Under the pieces are notes generated by a model. The model saw only the letters and a list, made by a program, of their open reading frames with translations. It searched no databases and was not told the DNA's origin. This document shows, piece by piece, positions 8,347 through 8,799 of a stretch of DNA of 8,799 nt. Each line of letters opens with the position of its first letter. Within the stretch, counting starts at the first letter, position 1. The DNA is taken from contig JASLKI010000335.1 in NCBI GenBank assembly GCA_030747575.1, positions 1 through 8,799 on the forward strand, written 5' to 3'. A program made the translations under genes and the position numbers. The DNA is from Verrucomicrobiota bacterium. GTDB lineage: Bacteria; Verrucomicrobiota; Verrucomicrobiia; Limisphaerales; UBA1096.

Positions 8347-8799
8347 TTAGTAACTCGTGCCAATGCCTACGGACACGTAGTTGCGCTCGAAACTGCGGTT
8401 AGGAATATCCGAGTCTAGCTCGTCATAGTTATATGCCAGTTCGGCCCAGACGTTGCTGCTGATGGCGTAGGTGAGGCTAGCCCCCAGCAGGAGGAGATCC
8501 TCCTCTCTGCCGTCTATGTTCTCTCCGCCACCGTTGATTTCTGAATTCTGAAAGCGTCCGGTCAGCGTTCCGTGAACTTTGGCGCTAATCTCGTGGAGTA
8601 ACTGGGCGTAAACCGCAGTGGTTTCCTGATCTGCTGCCTGCAGATCCGTGGCTCCTCGAGCGAGTGTCACTCCAGCCACCATCTTACTTCCTTCAGCATA
8701 TCCCCACTCCATGCGAGCGCTAACGTACGGGCTGGTTTCGTCTTCCGGTATCAGCGCCGGCATCAGATCGTAATCATAGTAATCGGCATACTGAACACC
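8347..8799 (-). CDS. Outer-membrane beta-barrel protein, C-terminal part (5' end outside window)
   Basis: The visible 150 residues alternate polar and hydrophobic positions in strands joined by Asp/Asn/Gly-rich turns, and the protein ends in YVSVGIGTSY, a C-terminal aromatic strand of the type recognised by the BAM machinery. The segment with LDSDIPNRSFERNYVSVG resembles the end of the putative beta-barrel porin 2 (BBP2) family, often found beside exopolysaccharide genes. The reading frame is open through to 8799, so the methionine at 8763 is internal. Its place beside a short OPX lipoprotein suggests it is the outer-membrane pore for the same polysaccharide, but that is inferred from context. 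BBP2 assignment is from motif memory, not a search. Confidence 0.82.
   Translation of the reverse strand, partial: GVQYADYYDYDLMPALIPEDETSPYVSARMEWGYAEGSKMVAGVTLARGATDLQAADQETTAVYAQLLHEISAKVHGTLTGRFQNSEINGGGENIDGREEDLLLLGASLTYAISSNVWAELAYNYDELDSDIPNRSFERNYVSVGIGTSY

Noticed and set aside
8761..8763. Methionine at 8763 as start of the barrel protein
   Set aside because: The frame stays open to the window edge and the visible part is too short for an outer-membrane barrel with signal peptide.

Overview
All seven genes are read from the minus strand, right to left, and coding density is high. The window looks like a chromosomal stretch of a Gram-negative bacterium. The signs are an outer-membrane beta-barrel C-terminus, a lipoprotein polysaccharide exporter and a Wzc-type co-polymerase. 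The Lys/Ala/Pro-rich tail on the primary sigma factor and the stand-alone GlmU-like acyltransferase would fit the Planctomycetes-Verrucomicrobia-Chlamydiae group, perhaps Verrucomicrobiota, but that placement is inference. I see no tRNA, rRNA, CRISPR array, transposase or integrase.

Right part (8799 to about 5028) is an extracellular-polysaccharide export block. In transcription order it holds the 3' end of an outer-membrane beta-barrel gene (8347-8799), a strong intrinsic terminator (8286-8325), a Wzc-like chain-length determinant/tyrosine autokinase (6086-8272), a short Wza-like (OPX) export lipoprotein (5420-6049), and a small FHA-fold protein with a C-terminal membrane anchor (5028-5423). 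The last gene overlaps the exporter by 4 nt (TTGA). The short exporter next to a beta-barrel suggests a two-part outer-membrane exit. The FHA-like protein has lost the usual phosphothreonine-binding residues.

Middle part (5027 to 2627): a 196-nt gap carries two candidate sigma-70 promoters, an inverted repeat over one -10 box and a tiny possible leader ORF. It is followed by rpoD (2666-4831), the primary sigma factor, with about 150 residues of Lys/Ala/Pro-rich N-terminal extension encoded partly by perfect 30-bp tandem repeats. A perfect hairpin terminator (2626-2654) closes the gene.

Left part (2626 to 1): a left-handed beta-helix acyltransferase (1898-2626) resembles only the acetyltransferase half of GlmU and keeps its catalytic residues. 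It overlaps by 4 nt (GTGA) a DinG-family Fe-S DNA helicase that starts at GTG 1901 and runs off the left edge. Nothing here is clearly a new defence or mobile system. The points most worth a second look are the FHA-like membrane protein in the export operon, the sigma-factor tail, the tyrosine-rich kinase tail, the stand-alone GlmU-like enzyme, and an over-represented TTGGCCAA palindrome.
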